64,000 bases of DNA, from the NCBI GenBank assembly GCA_035649895.1, contig DASRIS010000138.1, forward strand, positions 10,600 through 74,599. The letters run 5' to 3'. The notes beneath the pieces are model-generated. The model did no database searches. It was not told the DNA's origin and saw only the letters and a program-made list of their open reading frames with translations. A program made the translations under genes and the position numbers. This document shows, one piece after another, positions 46,099 to 54,990 of this stretch (the stretch's first letter is position 1; each line of letters starts with the position of its first letter). Source of the DNA: DASSUC01 sp035649895. Lineage in GTDB: Bacteria; Actinomycetota; Actinomycetes; Mycobacteriales; Micromonosporaceae.

Positions 46099-47972
46099 CC
46101 GCTGCCTCCTCGGGGTCCGGCGAGGATGAAGATCTTGGCGTTGTTGTGCGAGTAGACCAGCCGGAAGCGGCCCGAGGCGATGATCTGGCGCTCGATGCTC
46201 TGGCCCCAGCCGGGCGGCTTGCCGTAGAACGTCTCGGCCCACACGTACTGGCCCTCGGTCATGATCAGGTAGGCGCCGCGCGGGTTGGACAGCATCGCCG
46301 CCTCGATAGCGGGCAGGCTGTCCGGGCCCAGGTCCTCGCCGAGCGGGGTGTACCGGAACTGCTCGAGGTCGCGGACCCGCCAGGGCACGTTGGAGGTGAT
46401 CGCGACCAGGGTCACCCCGGGCGTCGCGTTCGCATAGAGCCACTCGATCGCCGCCGCGTCGCCGGCGCGCACCTGCTCGAAGCTTTCGTTGCCGTACCTG
46501 GCCACCAGGAAGCCACCGGTGAGCACGACGCTGAGCAGGCACGCCAGCACCGCGGCCAGGACCGTGCGCCGGGCCGGCCAGGCCGGCACCAGCAGCGCGA
46601 CGACCAGCACGACCATGAACGGCAGCGCGAACGTGTAGATGCGCAGGAACACCTCGCCGCCGTAGTTCTGCGCGAACAGCAGCAGGAACGGGGCACCGGC
46701 GAGCGCCAGCAGGGCCAGGTCTCCCCGGCCCCGGTGCAGGCATCGCCACGCTCCCAGCGCGGCGAGTGCCCAGATCCCCAGTGCCAGCCCCTGCCGCACC
46801 TTCAGGACGAACAGGTGCCCGGGGTCGCCCCGGACCCGCTCGGTGATCCCGCTGTTGACGGTGTGGCTGACCCGGCCGAACGAGCCGACCATGTCCTGGA
46901 GGTGCCCGGACCAGTACGTCACGGTCAGGTAGCTCACGTAGCCGAGCAGGATGACGAGCAGCAGGGCGGGCAGCGCTTGGACGGCGCACCGGCGGATGGC
47001 GACCAGCATGGTCGCCGACACCAGGATCGCCATCGGGGTCAGCTGGTGGCTGGCGGCGCTCGCCGTGAAGAGCACGAGCACCACCGCCATCAGGCCGGCG
47101 AGCACGGCCGGGCTGGCCGCCACCGGCTCCGGCTCGTGCAGCGTCGGCGCCAGCGGGAGGCCGACCAGCCGCCGCAGCCGCCGCGGCCGCAGCGGCGTGG
47201 GCGATCCGGACGGGTGCCCCTGCCGGGCCCGCCGGCGCAGCCGGCGGCGGGCGCGCTCCAGCCGGGGCACCCGGAACCAGATCACCAGCACGGTGAGGAT
47301 GACCAGGTAGAAGAAGTAGTTGAGCCCCTGCGGCGAGAAGTAGTCCTGCCCGACCCAGTTTGCGGGGAGGAACAACCAGACCGCGAGCCAGGCCGTGCCG
47401 GTCGCGCCGGAGACCGCGCCGGCCAGCTTGTAGACGGTCGCGGCGTAGAGCAGGTTCAGCGCGACCGGGGTCCAGCCGAGCAGCGGCATGGCGTCGGGCA
47501 GCCCGGCCGCCCTGGTCGCCATCGCCGCCCAGGCGAACACCCCCGGCCAGCTGAAGCGGGCGTCGAACTCGGGCAGGGTCTCGCCGGTGCGGGCGATGTA
47601 GTCGGTGAAACCGACGTGCAGCCAGGCCGGGACGAACCGGGGGAGCGGCTCGGCGAGCGTGGCCGCCCCGTGCAGCAGCACGGTGAGCACGACGACGTGT
47701 GCCGCGAGCACCACCGGGCGCACGTCGCGCCCGAAGAACACGGCGGCCAGGAAGCTCACCGTCAGCAGGGCGAGCGCCAGGTAGAGCTGCGCCGGCAGCG
47801 CCTGCACCAGGCCCATCGAGCCGATGTCCGCGGTCCGGGTGGCACGCAGCGCCCGGACGCCGAGCACCAGTGCCGCCGGCGGGGCCGCGACCAGGCCCGC
47901 CAGCAGCGCGGTGCGGCGCCAGGCCGCCGGGCCCGGCCGGGCCGACGCCGGGAGCGGGCCGCGGCCGGTCAC
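46095..47972 (-). CDS. Large polytopic membrane protein, GT-C glycosyltransferase or polymerase-like
   Basis: This 625-residue protein has about 12 hydrophobic helices spread over residues 20-500 and a soluble C-terminal domain (GDAAAIEWLYANATPGVTLVAIT ... AYLIMTEGQYVWAETFYGKPPGW). The layout fits GT-C-type lipid-linked glycosyltransferases or O-antigen-ligase-like polymerases. FDARFSWPGVFAWAAM in the first periplasmic loop may be the active region. GTG start overlaps the flippase stop by four bases. Confidence 0.75.
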   Translation of the reverse strand: MTGRGPLPASARPGPAAWRRTALLAGLVAAPPAALVLGVRALRATRTADIGSMGLVQALPAQLYLALALLTVSFLAAVFFGRDVRPVVLAAHVVVLTVLLHGAATLAEPLPRFVPAWLHVGFTDYIARTGETLPEFDARFSWPGVFAWAAMATRAAGLPDAMPLLGWTPVALNLLYAATVYKLAGAVSGATGTAWLAVWLFLPANWVGQDYFSPQGLNYFFYLVILTVLVIWFRVPRLERARRRLRRRARQGHPSGSPTPLRPRRLRRLVGLPLAPTLHEPEPVAASPAVLAGLMAVVLVLFTASAASHQLTPMAILVSATMLVAIRRCAVQALPALLLVILLGYVSYLTVTYWSGHLQDMVGSFGRVSHTVNSGITERVRGDPGHLFVLKVRQGLALGIWALAALGAWRCLHRGRGDLALLALAGAPFLLLFAQNYGGEVFLRIYTFALPFMVVLVVALLVPAWPARRTVLAAVLACLLSVVLTGGFLVARYGNESFEQVRAGDAAAIEWLYANATPGVTLVAITSNVPWRVRDLEQFRYTPLGEDLGPDSLPAIEAAMLSNPRGAYLIMTEGQYVWAETFYGKPPGWGQSIERQIIASGRFRLVYSHNNAKIFILAGPRGGSG

Positions 47973-49309
47973 TGCGGGCTCCGGACCAGGCGGACCAGGG
48001 CCGGCAGTACGACGGCTGCCGCCACCACCTGGGCGGTGAGGTAGGCGACCCCCACCGCGGCCACGCCGAACGGGCGCATCCCGAGCAGCGCGAGCGACAC
48101 GACGATCGTGCTCGTGCCCGCCTGGACCGCCACGATCGGCCCGACCCGCTGGCGGAGCCGGCAGGCGGCGACGAACACGGTGACCACGAGCTTCGGCACC
48201 ACCGCCAGCGCGAACAGCCGCAGCACGGTGCTGCTCGCGTCGGCGTACCCGCCGCCGAACGGGGCCAGCAGCAGCGGGGCGCACGCGAACAGCAGCAGGC
48301 TGCCGGCGCCGAGCAGGAGCAGGCCCCGGCGCAGCACGTCGCGAGCGTAGCGGGCCAGCCGGGACGGGTCCGCGGCGCTCTCCACCGTCAGCGACATGCC
48401 GAAGTGGTAGGCCACCAGCTCCATTGAGGAGCCGAGCAGCCAGCCCACGTAGAAGACCGCGTTCGCGCCCGCCCCGAGCACGCTGGTGACCAGCACCGGC
48501 AGCGCGTTCGTGCCGGCCTGGAGGAACAGGAAGCCGACGTAGTCGAGCGTGACGAAGCGGAGCAGGAGCCGCCGGGCGGGCAGCACGCTCGCCTGGGCCC
48601 GGCGGTGCAGCGGCGGCAGCAGCCGCCGGAACACCAGCAGGTTGATCGGGACCAGCGCGAGCAGGACCGGGACCGTCCAGGACAGGAAGATGCCGGTGCT
48701 CGGCGCCACCGCCGCCAGGGCCACCAGGAGCACGAGCTTGGCGACGCCGAAGGCCGCGTTCTCCACCGGCACCCACACCGCACCGCGCAGCGCCGTGAGC
48801 ACGCTGTCCTGGAGCGTGAACACCCCCCATGCCGCGACGGCGACCACGAAGCCAGCGGCGAGCAGCGGGCCGGCGGAGCCCAGCCCCATCCGGTCGGCCA
48901 CCCCGGGCACGAGGACCAGGAAGCCGGTGCCGAGCAGCAGGGCCACGCCGCAGCTGGCCGCGTACGCGTACCCGATGAGGGCGCCACCGCGGCGGCCGGC
49001 GGCCGGGAGGAACCGGGCCAGCGCGGAGTTGAGGTTGAGCTGGGAGAGCATGCTCAGCAGCGTCATCGTGGAGATGACCGCGGCACCGATGCCGAGCTCC
49101 TGCGGGGAGTAGAGGCGCGCGGCGAGCACCCAGTAGCCGATGCCGAGCACCGAGCTGACCACCGTGTTCAGGGTGAGCGCGTACACGTTGGTGTAGAGCG
49201 GGTTGCGCAGGTGGCCGCGCAGCCGGCCGGTGACCGAGCCCGGCCGGGCCGCGGCGGCCTGGTCGGGCGGGTGCTGCACCTGCGCGGTGCCGGGCGGCGG
49301 TGCCGTCAT
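47969..49309 (-). CDS. Wzx-like polysaccharide flippase (MATE/MOP superfamily)
   Basis: This 446-residue protein has about 12-14 membrane helices. The N-terminal pattern NPLYTNVYALTLNTVVSSVLGIGYWVLAARLYSPQELGIGAAVISTMTLLSMLSQLNLNSALARFLP is typical of polysaccharide biosynthesis transporters that flip lipid-linked oligosaccharides across the membrane. It sits between the deacetylase and membrane-glycosyltransferase genes with four-base overlaps on both sides. Confidence 0.88.
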   Translation of the reverse strand: MTAPPPGTAQVQHPPDQAAAARPGSVTGRLRGHLRNPLYTNVYALTLNTVVSSVLGIGYWVLAARLYSPQELGIGAAVISTMTLLSMLSQLNLNSALARFLPAAGRRGGALIGYAYAASCGVALLLGTGFLVLVPGVADRMGLGSAGPLLAAGFVVAVAAWGVFTLQDSVLTALRGAVWVPVENAAFGVAKLVLLVALAAVAPSTGIFLSWTVPVLLALVPINLLVFRRLLPPLHRRAQASVLPARRLLLRFVTLDYVGFLFLQAGTNALPVLVTSVLGAGANAVFYVGWLLGSSMELVAYHFGMSLTVESAADPSRLARYARDVLRRGLLLLGAGSLLLFACAPLLLAPFGGGYADASSTVLRLFALAVVPKLVVTVFVAACRLRQRVGPIVAVQAGTSTIVVSLALLGMRPFGVAAVGVAYLTAQVVAAAVVLPALVRLVRSPQ

Positions 49310-50124
49310 GGGGCGTCGCCGCCGGTCCGCGGTGTCCGGGCGGACCGGCGTACGACGTGCTGCCATGCGTGCCGGGCCCGCCGGTAGGCCCGCCAGCCCC
49401 GGGTGCGCAGGCGCTCGCCGGGCCAGGCCAGCGGCCAGCCGGCGCCGGCCAGGATGGTGTCGATCCCGGCTGCGCCGGTGCCCCGCTCGACCAGCACCCG
49501 GGCGACCGCGAACGGGTCGTCGCCGGGGTGGCTGAGCGCGTTCTTCACCGCGCAGGCCGAGGTGTAGCCGGCGGCGCGGACGGTGTGCCGGACCGCCGGG
49601 CTGTGGTACCCGTACGGGTACGCGAACGTGTGCACCCGCTGGCGCAGGCCGTCCTCGAGCACCCGCTTGCTGATCGTTACCTCCTCGTGCAGCTCGGCGC
49701 GGCGCAGGCAGTCCAGCGCCCGGTGGGTATGGCTGTGCGAACCGATCTCGACGCCGTTGCCGCGCAGGTCGGCGAGCTGGTCCCAGTCCAGCGACGGGTC
49801 TTTGCCCGGCCGTGTCCCGGCGCCCACCCGGGACGTGATCACGTACGCGGTCGCGGTGATGCCGTACCGCCGGAGGATGGGCAGGGCTGCGGTGGCGAGG
49901 TCCGGGAACCCGTCGTCGAAGGTGACCAGTACGGGCTTTGGCGGCATCGGCCCCCCCAGGCGCAGCAGCTCCGCGTACCCACTCACGGTAAGCGGCGTGC
50001 ACCCCCGCTGTCGCAGCAACGCCATCTGCTCGTCGAAGTCCCCCGGCGAGACCGACCAGCGCAGCGTGCCGTCCCGCGGGGCGTCGCCGATGCTGTGGTA
50101 ACCGAGGACGGCGACGGCGGTCAT
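49306..50124 (-). CDS. Polysaccharide deacetylase (NodB/CE4 family)
   Basis: This 272-residue protein begins VAVLGYHSIGD and has the CE4 motifs PVLVTFDDGFPDLATAALPILRRYGITATAYV and the metal-binding GVEIGSHSHTHRALDCL, followed by FAYPYGYHS. These enzymes remove N- or O-acetyl groups from glycans. No clear signal peptide, so it may act inside the cell or be exported another way. It overlaps the tandem glycosyltransferase gene by four bases. Confidence 0.88.
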   Translation of the reverse strand: MTAVAVLGYHSIGDAPRDGTLRWSVSPGDFDEQMALLRQRGCTPLTVSGYAELLRLGGPMPPKPVLVTFDDGFPDLATAALPILRRYGITATAYVITSRVGAGTRPGKDPSLDWDQLADLRGNGVEIGSHSHTHRALDCLRRAELHEEVTISKRVLEDGLRQRVHTFAYPYGYHSPAVRHTVRAAGYTSACAVKNALSHPGDDPFAVARVLVERGTGAAGIDTILAGAGWPLAWPGERLRTRGWRAYRRARHAWQHVVRRSARTPRTGGDAP

Positions 50125-52523
50125 CGATCGTTCTCCCGGTGCCGGGTGGCCCGGGCGGTCCAGGCGGCCCAGGCGTAGTAGACCGGGCCCAGCGCCATCC
50201 CGCACAGCTCGACGAAGGTCAGGGACGCCGGGTAGTCCCGCCGCTTCCCGGCGTTCTTCGCCGAGCCCGGGCGCAGGGCGTAGCCGGCGCCGCGGGGCAG
50301 CCGGCGTACCAGGTCACGACGGCCGGACCGGTCGGTCACCAGGCACTTGGTCAGCACGGCGCTGAGCCCCACGCCGTAGTCGAACAGCGTGCGGCGCAGC
50401 GCGCCCAGCTCGCGCTTGTGTGCGTGCCACACGACCGCGGCCGGCTGGTAGGCCAGCGTGTGGCCGGCGAGCACCAGCCGCAGGAAGACGTCGATGTCCT
50501 CGCCGGCCCGGACCGCTGCGCCGGACCCGAGCCGGTGGTCGAAACCGCCCAGCCCGCGCAGCGTCCGGGTGCGGAAGGCCATGCTGGCGCCGGAGCCGTA
50601 GGTCCCCGGCAGGTAGGGGTAGAGCGAGCCCGGACCCGCGCTCACCCGGTGGACCTGCCCGTGCTCGACCACCTCGTACCCGGCCGCGTCGAAGCGACGG
50701 GGCAGGCAGCCCTTGCCGAAGCTGCCGTACTGCTCGACCCAGACCTGGGCCGGAGTGTCCAGCTCACCGGCGAGGACGTAGCCGGTGACCGCGGCTACCC
50801 GCTCGTCGGTGAACCCGTCGACGAGCGCCCGCAGCCAGCCCGGGTCGATGACCACGTCGTCATCGGCGTACGCGACGATCTCGCCCCGTGCCTCCGCCAG
50901 CCCCCGGTTGCGCGCGTGCGCCACGCCCCGGCGCGGCTCGGCGGCGTACCGGACCTCGGGCCGGGCCTCGGGCTGGGCCACGGGCTGGGCCTCGGGCCGG
51001 GCCTCGGCGCTGCCGGCGGTGTAGCCCGCCACCAGCGCGGCGGTGCCGGGCAGGTGCGGCGCGTTGTCGACCACGACGACCTCGTAGCTGGTGCCCGGGT
51101 AGTCGAGCCGGGTGAGCCCGTCCAGGCAGCGGCGCAGGACGGCCGGCCGGCCGCAGCTGGGCACCACCACGGTCACGAACGGGGCCAGGCCCGCCGGGAC
51201 CGGCCGGCCGGCTGCGGCCAGCCCGTTGCCCGCCCCGGCCGGCCCGTTGGACTCTCCGGCCGGCCCGTTGGCCTCTCCGGCCGGCCCCAGCTGCTGCTCG
51301 ATCAGCTCCGCGTGCGCCTGCGCGCTCAGCCCGCCCGGCGGCAGGTCGGCGTGCAGCAGGCCGAGGGGCTGCCCGTGCAGGCGGACCAGCACCTGGGCGG
51401 CGCCGTACCGGCGACCGTCCGGGCCGCCGGTGTCGGGCAGGGGCGGAACTGCCTCGGAGAGCTCGACGCAGGCCACGCGTACCGGTGCGGGACCGGAGCC
51501 GGCGGGGGGCTGCCGGTGCTTATGCTCTGCTCGCTTTGCCGGTGCAGAGCCGGGCGCCGCGACGGCGCCGCTGTCGCGTACCCTTCTCGCCCTGGCCTGG
51601 AGGTAGCCGCCGGTGGTCACGGCCAGGCCGGCCAGGATCGCGCCCGCGCGCAGCAGCCCGCCCGGGTCACCGCGATGGCTGGCCAGCAGCTCCCGCCGTA
51701 CGCCGCGGGGCAGGGTCCGGCTGGTGTACTCGCGTTCGGACGACAGCCCCGCCGCGGTGCCCGCCAGCCGCGCCACCACCGCCTTGGACCGGCCCTCGGA
51801 GAAGCAGCGCCGGCGGAAGTAGCCCCAGGTGGCCCGGTCCGGCGTGACCCGGTGATGCACGCTGGCCGCGGGGTCGTAGAGGATGACGCCGTCCGGGTGC
51901 AGGCGGCGCATGCGGATGCACAGCTCGGTCTCCTCGCACCCGACCGGCACCTTCCCGACCCGGCCCAGGGCGGCGCTGAAGCCCCCGGTGCGGGCGAGCG
52001 CGTCGCGGCGGAAGGACATGTTGCAGCCGATGGGGTTGCGCACCGCAGCGACATCTGCGGGCTGCCCGGTGAAGCTGCACCCGACGACCCAGTCGAACTC
52101 CGGGGGCAGCCAGCGCGGCCGGACCCCGTCCCAGGCAGGCACCGCCCGCCCGCCGACCCCGAGCACGCGCGGGTCGGCGTAGTGCCGCAGCAGCCCGGTG
52201 AGCCAGCCGGGCTCCGCTGCGGCGTCGTCGTCCAGGAACGCCACGACCTCGCCCCGCGCATGCGCCACACCGGTGTTGCGGGCTCCGGACAGACCCTGCG
52301 GGCCGGTGTTCGCGAGCACGGTCACGCCCACGCCCATCGCGCCCTGCGCCCGCCGGAGCAGACCCTCGTTGTGGTCGACCACCAGCAGCACCTGGTCGGC
52401 CGGTGCCTGCTGGGCCAGCACCGAGCCGACCGCGCGGACGATCTCCGGCCAGCGCAGCTCGGTGTACGCGCAGATGACGACCGTGACGGTCGGGGCGCAC
52501 CCGCTGGCCGGCGGATCAGTCAC
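50121..52523 (-). CDS. Tandem family-2 glycosyltransferase with two GT-A domains
   Basis: This 800-residue protein has two GT-A domains. The first has TVTVVICAYTELRWPEIVRAV, GARNTGVAHARGEVVAFLDDDAAAEPGWL and a GCEETELCIRM acid region. The second has FVTVVVPSCGRPAVLRRCLDGL, ARNRGLAEARGEIVAYADDDVVIDPGWL and GEDIDVFLRLV. A linker of about 130 residues contains GPAGEAN-type repeats and a dispersed palindrome in DNA (51519-51550). GTG 52523 was preferred because the upstream gene ends there; ATG 52589 would add 22 residues inside that gene. It likely adds two sugars in sequence. Confidence 0.85.
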   Translation of the reverse strand: MTDPPASGCAPTVTVVICAYTELRWPEIVRAVGSVLAQQAPADQVLLVVDHNEGLLRRAQGAMGVGVTVLANTGPQGLSGARNTGVAHARGEVVAFLDDDAAAEPGWLTGLLRHYADPRVLGVGGRAVPAWDGVRPRWLPPEFDWVVGCSFTGQPADVAAVRNPIGCNMSFRRDALARTGGFSAALGRVGKVPVGCEETELCIRMRRLHPDGVILYDPAASVHHRVTPDRATWGYFRRRCFSEGRSKAVVARLAGTAAGLSSEREYTSRTLPRGVRRELLASHRGDPGGLLRAGAILAGLAVTTGGYLQARARRVRDSGAVAAPGSAPAKRAEHKHRQPPAGSGPAPVRVACVELSEAVPPLPDTGGPDGRRYGAAQVLVRLHGQPLGLLHADLPPGGLSAQAHAELIEQQLGPAGEANGPAGESNGPAGAGNGLAAAGRPVPAGLAPFVTVVVPSCGRPAVLRRCLDGLTRLDYPGTSYEVVVVDNAPHLPGTAALVAGYTAGSAEARPEAQPVAQPEARPEVRYAAEPRRGVAHARNRGLAEARGEIVAYADDDVVIDPGWLRALVDGFTDERVAAVTGYVLAGELDTPAQVWVEQYGSFGKGCLPRRFDAAGYEVVEHGQVHRVSAGPGSLYPYLPGTYGSGASMAFRTRTLRGLGGFDHRLGSGAAVRAGEDIDVFLRLVLAGHTLAYQPAAVVWHAHKRELGALRRTLFDYGVGLSAVLTKCLVTDRSGRRDLVRRLPRGAGYALRPGSAKNAGKRRDYPASLTFVELCGMALGPVYYAWAAWTARATRHRENDR
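51519..51550. repeat. Dispersed palindrome inside the glycosyltransferase linker
   Basis: CTTATGCTCTGC (51519-51530), a 13-base loop beginning TCGC and ending GGT, then GCAGAGC (51544-51550). The same hairpin is found at 2486-2517. Here it is translated in the inter-domain linker as part of KRAEHKH on the minus strand. Confidence 0.6.
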
Positions 52524-53703
52524 CTGCGCCTCCGGCAGCGGCGCACAGCACCCGCTCGACGTTGCCGCGAAGCCAGCGTGGGTTGTCACGGTGACCCTCC
52601 GAGTCGATGAAGAGCGATACGTGGCGCAGCCAGTAGAGGAGGACCGCCGGCCGGGGCGGGATGCCGCCCAGCCATGAGGCGACCCGCTCGGGCCGGACGC
52701 CGACGGCGACGGCGACGCCCTCGCGCAGGGCGCGGGCGACCACCCCGCCGAGCTCGTCCCCGGTCGTCATCCGCCGCGCCATGATGTGCAGGTGCAGCAG
52801 GTCGTGCAGCGGGAGCTGGCCGGCGCCGGCCTGGTCCCAGTCGACCACCCCGGTGGTCACCCGCCCCGACGCCAGGAGGTTGCCGGGCCAGAAGTCGCCG
52901 TGGATCCAGCAGGCGCGCACGGTACGCCCGGACAGGGCGGCCGACAGCTCGGCGCGGACCTGCCCGGCCGCCTCGAGCAGCCGTGCCCGCCCCAGCCGTG
53001 CCCGCCCCAGCCGTGCCCGCCCCGGACGCGCCCACCCCCAGCCGGCGCAGTACGCCTCGATGCGCCGCAGCGGCTGCTCGACCCACGCCTCGACGGTGGC
53101 GCGGTCGAGCAGCCGCTGCTCGCCGGTGCGGGCGTGCAGGTCGGCGACGAGGGTGGCGGCAGTGTCGAGAACCCCGCCGTCGCGGGCACCCCGCAGCAGC
53201 GCCGCGCCCGGTGGCCGCCCCGGCACCGCCTCCTCCACCCAGTACCGCAGGCCGCCCGCCTCGCCGTGCCCGAGGTGCCGCGGCGCGACACTCCGCCAGC
53301 CGTCCAGCCGCGGGTCGGCGTGCAGCGCGGTGAGCACCTCGGCCTGGCGGTCCAGCCGCTGCGCCCCCTCCGCCGTGTATGGCACCTTGAGCACCAGGCG
53401 CCGCCCGGTCCTGCGGCAGCCGACCACGGCGACGGCCACCCCGGTGCCGGTGACGGTGACCTGGTCGGTCCGCCACCGGCCGGTCCCGCCGGTCCCGGCG
53501 GCTAGATGCGGCGCGGCCTCGGCGACCAGCGGGGACGTGACCTTGGCGACCAGGTGTGGTGCGGCGCCGTCGACCAGCGGGGGCGCGACCTTGGCGGCCA
53601 GGTGCGGTGCGGCTCTGGCGACCCGGGCCCGGCGCAGCCCCCAGCGCCGGCTGGCCGACCTCAGGCGGGCCAGCGACGCGGGCATGGCGGCGGCCACGGT
53701 CAC
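52516..53703 (-). CDS. APH-family phosphotransferase-like protein
   Basis: This 395-residue protein-kinase-like phosphotransferase has the catalytic loop IHGDFWPGNLLAS and the metal-binding VVDWDQAGAG. The Lys of the N-lobe is in RLVLKVPYTAEG. The N-terminus holds repeated APHLAAKV/SPLVAEAAPHLAAG units and the middle has GRARL repeats. It probably phosphorylates a sugar or small alcohol for polysaccharide assembly. It overlaps the next upstream gene by four bases. Confidence 0.8.
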   Translation of the reverse strand: MTVAAAMPASLARLRSASRRWGLRRARVARAAPHLAAKVAPPLVDGAAPHLVAKVTSPLVAEAAPHLAAGTGGTGRWRTDQVTVTGTGVAVAVVGCRRTGRRLVLKVPYTAEGAQRLDRQAEVLTALHADPRLDGWRSVAPRHLGHGEAGGLRYWVEEAVPGRPPGAALLRGARDGGVLDTAATLVADLHARTGEQRLLDRATVEAWVEQPLRRIEAYCAGWGWARPGRARLGRARLGRARLLEAAGQVRAELSAALSGRTVRACWIHGDFWPGNLLASGRVTTGVVDWDQAGAGQLPLHDLLHLHIMARRMTTGDELGGVVARALREGVAVAVGVRPERVASWLGGIPPRPAVLLYWLRHVSLFIDSEGHRDNPRWLRGNVERVLCAAAGGAGD

Positions 53704-54980
53704 CGTTCGCCCCGGGCCTGGTAGTGCCGCCAGATGTGGCCCACGACCTCGGCGAGCACCGCCTCCCGCGGCTGGCTCGCGTCGACGCGTACCACACCGG
53801 ACAGGCGCCCGGCGATGCGCGCGTAGTGGTCCCGCTCGGCGGACAGGTGCGCGGGGTCGTACTCGCCGGAGCGGGCGTGCAGCAGCTCACCCGGCGCGTC
53901 GAGCAGCACGACCAGGCCGGGCCGCGGGCAGGACCGGCTCAGCAGCCGGAAGTACGGCCGCTTCAGCCAGGTCAGCGATCCTCGCGGCGGCAGCAGCGCG
54001 TCATAGGTGTACCGGTCGAACACGACCAGCCGCCCCAGCGCCCGGTGCCACACCCCGGTCAGGTAGCGCCGCCACACCGTGAACGGGCGGCGGGCGACCT
54101 GCCACGCCGCCTGCACCGGCCCGCGCGGGGCCTGCGCGGACGGCCAGAGCCCCAGGTAGACCCGGCGGACCGGGAAGTAGAACGCCGACTCGATCCCACC
54201 GGCCAATGTGGACTTGCCCGAGCCGTCCGGCCCGAGCAGCGCCACGCTCGCGCCACGCCGGCTCCACGCCTGCAACGGCCGCTCCACCAGGCGCAGGGCG
54301 GCGGCGCGCAGGTAGGCCGGCGCCACCCGGGCCGGGTGCGCCCACCACCACGCCCGGCGGGTGGCGCGGCTGGTCGCGGCCAGCGCCGCCCACCGCTGCG
54401 CCCGTACGTCCGCCAGCAGCGCGGCGCACCTGACCCACGGCGGCATCGCGCGCACCAGCGGGTCGTCCAGCGAGGCGGTGGGGGCGAGCCGGTTCAGGCG
54501 CCGGGTGTGCCGGTCGGCGAAGCCGCCCTTGTCGAGCAGGCAGTGCAGCAGCAAGGCCCAGAACTCGTCGTTGGGGGTGAGCACCCACACCCCGTCCTCG
54601 CGCCGGCGCCGCAGCAGGCAGATCCACGCCGCGCTGGTGCGGATCTCCGAGTGGCGGCCGAACGTCAGCTCGGTGACCAGGTCGAACTCGACCCAGGTGC
54701 CGGTCGGCTCGTCCAGGCCGAGGAAGAACGTGTGCGTGCCGCGGCCGTACGCCCGCAGCCGCAGCAGGCCGTGGCAGCGCATCACCTCGTACGCCGGGGG
54801 CAGGTCCTCGGCGGCGACCAGGACGTCCACGTCCCCGCCGCCGGCGAAGCCACGGACCAGGCACCACCGCACCCCGGCCCGGTCCAGCGCGGCCAGCACG
54901 GTACGGGTCAGCGGGCGGGGGTCCACCTGCGGGGTGACCGAAGGGCCAGGTGGCGCCTTGGTCTCGACGATCGTCACCAT
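53700..54980 (-). CDS. Nucleotidyltransferase-like / thymidylate-kinase-like fusion
   Basis: This 426-residue protein has two parts. The first ~130 residues look like a minimal nucleotidyltransferase (VRWCLVRGFAGGGDVDVLVAAEDLPPAYEVM). The second is a P-loop kinase of the thymidylate kinase fold with VALLGPDGSGKSTLAGGIESAF near residue 245, VVFDRYTYDALLPP and RPGLVVLLDAPGELLHAR. Such fusions occur in polysaccharide or lipid-sugar loci; the substrate is unknown. It starts 10 bases after the glycosidase gene. Confidence 0.75.
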   Translation of the reverse strand: MVTIVETKAPPGPSVTPQVDPRPLTRTVLAALDRAGVRWCLVRGFAGGGDVDVLVAAEDLPPAYEVMRCHGLLRLRAYGRGTHTFFLGLDEPTGTWVEFDLVTELTFGRHSEIRTSAAWICLLRRRREDGVWVLTPNDEFWALLLHCLLDKGGFADRHTRRLNRLAPTASLDDPLVRAMPPWVRCAALLADVRAQRWAALAATSRATRRAWWWAHPARVAPAYLRAAALRLVERPLQAWSRRGASVALLGPDGSGKSTLAGGIESAFYFPVRRVYLGLWPSAQAPRGPVQAAWQVARRPFTVWRRYLTGVWHRALGRLVVFDRYTYDALLPPRGSLTWLKRPYFRLLSRSCPRPGLVVLLDAPGELLHARSGEYDPAHLSAERDHYARIAGRLSGVVRVDASQPREAVLAEVVGHIWRHYQARGER

Positions 54981-54990
54981 ATCGGCCTCC

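Noticed and set aside
45504..48044. 846-codon plus-strand open frame opposite the polysaccharide genes
   Set aside because: The translation is Arg/Gln/Gly/Pro-rich with no motifs, and the minus strand carries clearly conserved membrane proteins.
50139..52610. 823-codon plus-strand open frame opposite the tandem glycosyltransferase
   Set aside because: It mirrors the GT codons, has no recognisable domain and no ribosome-binding site.
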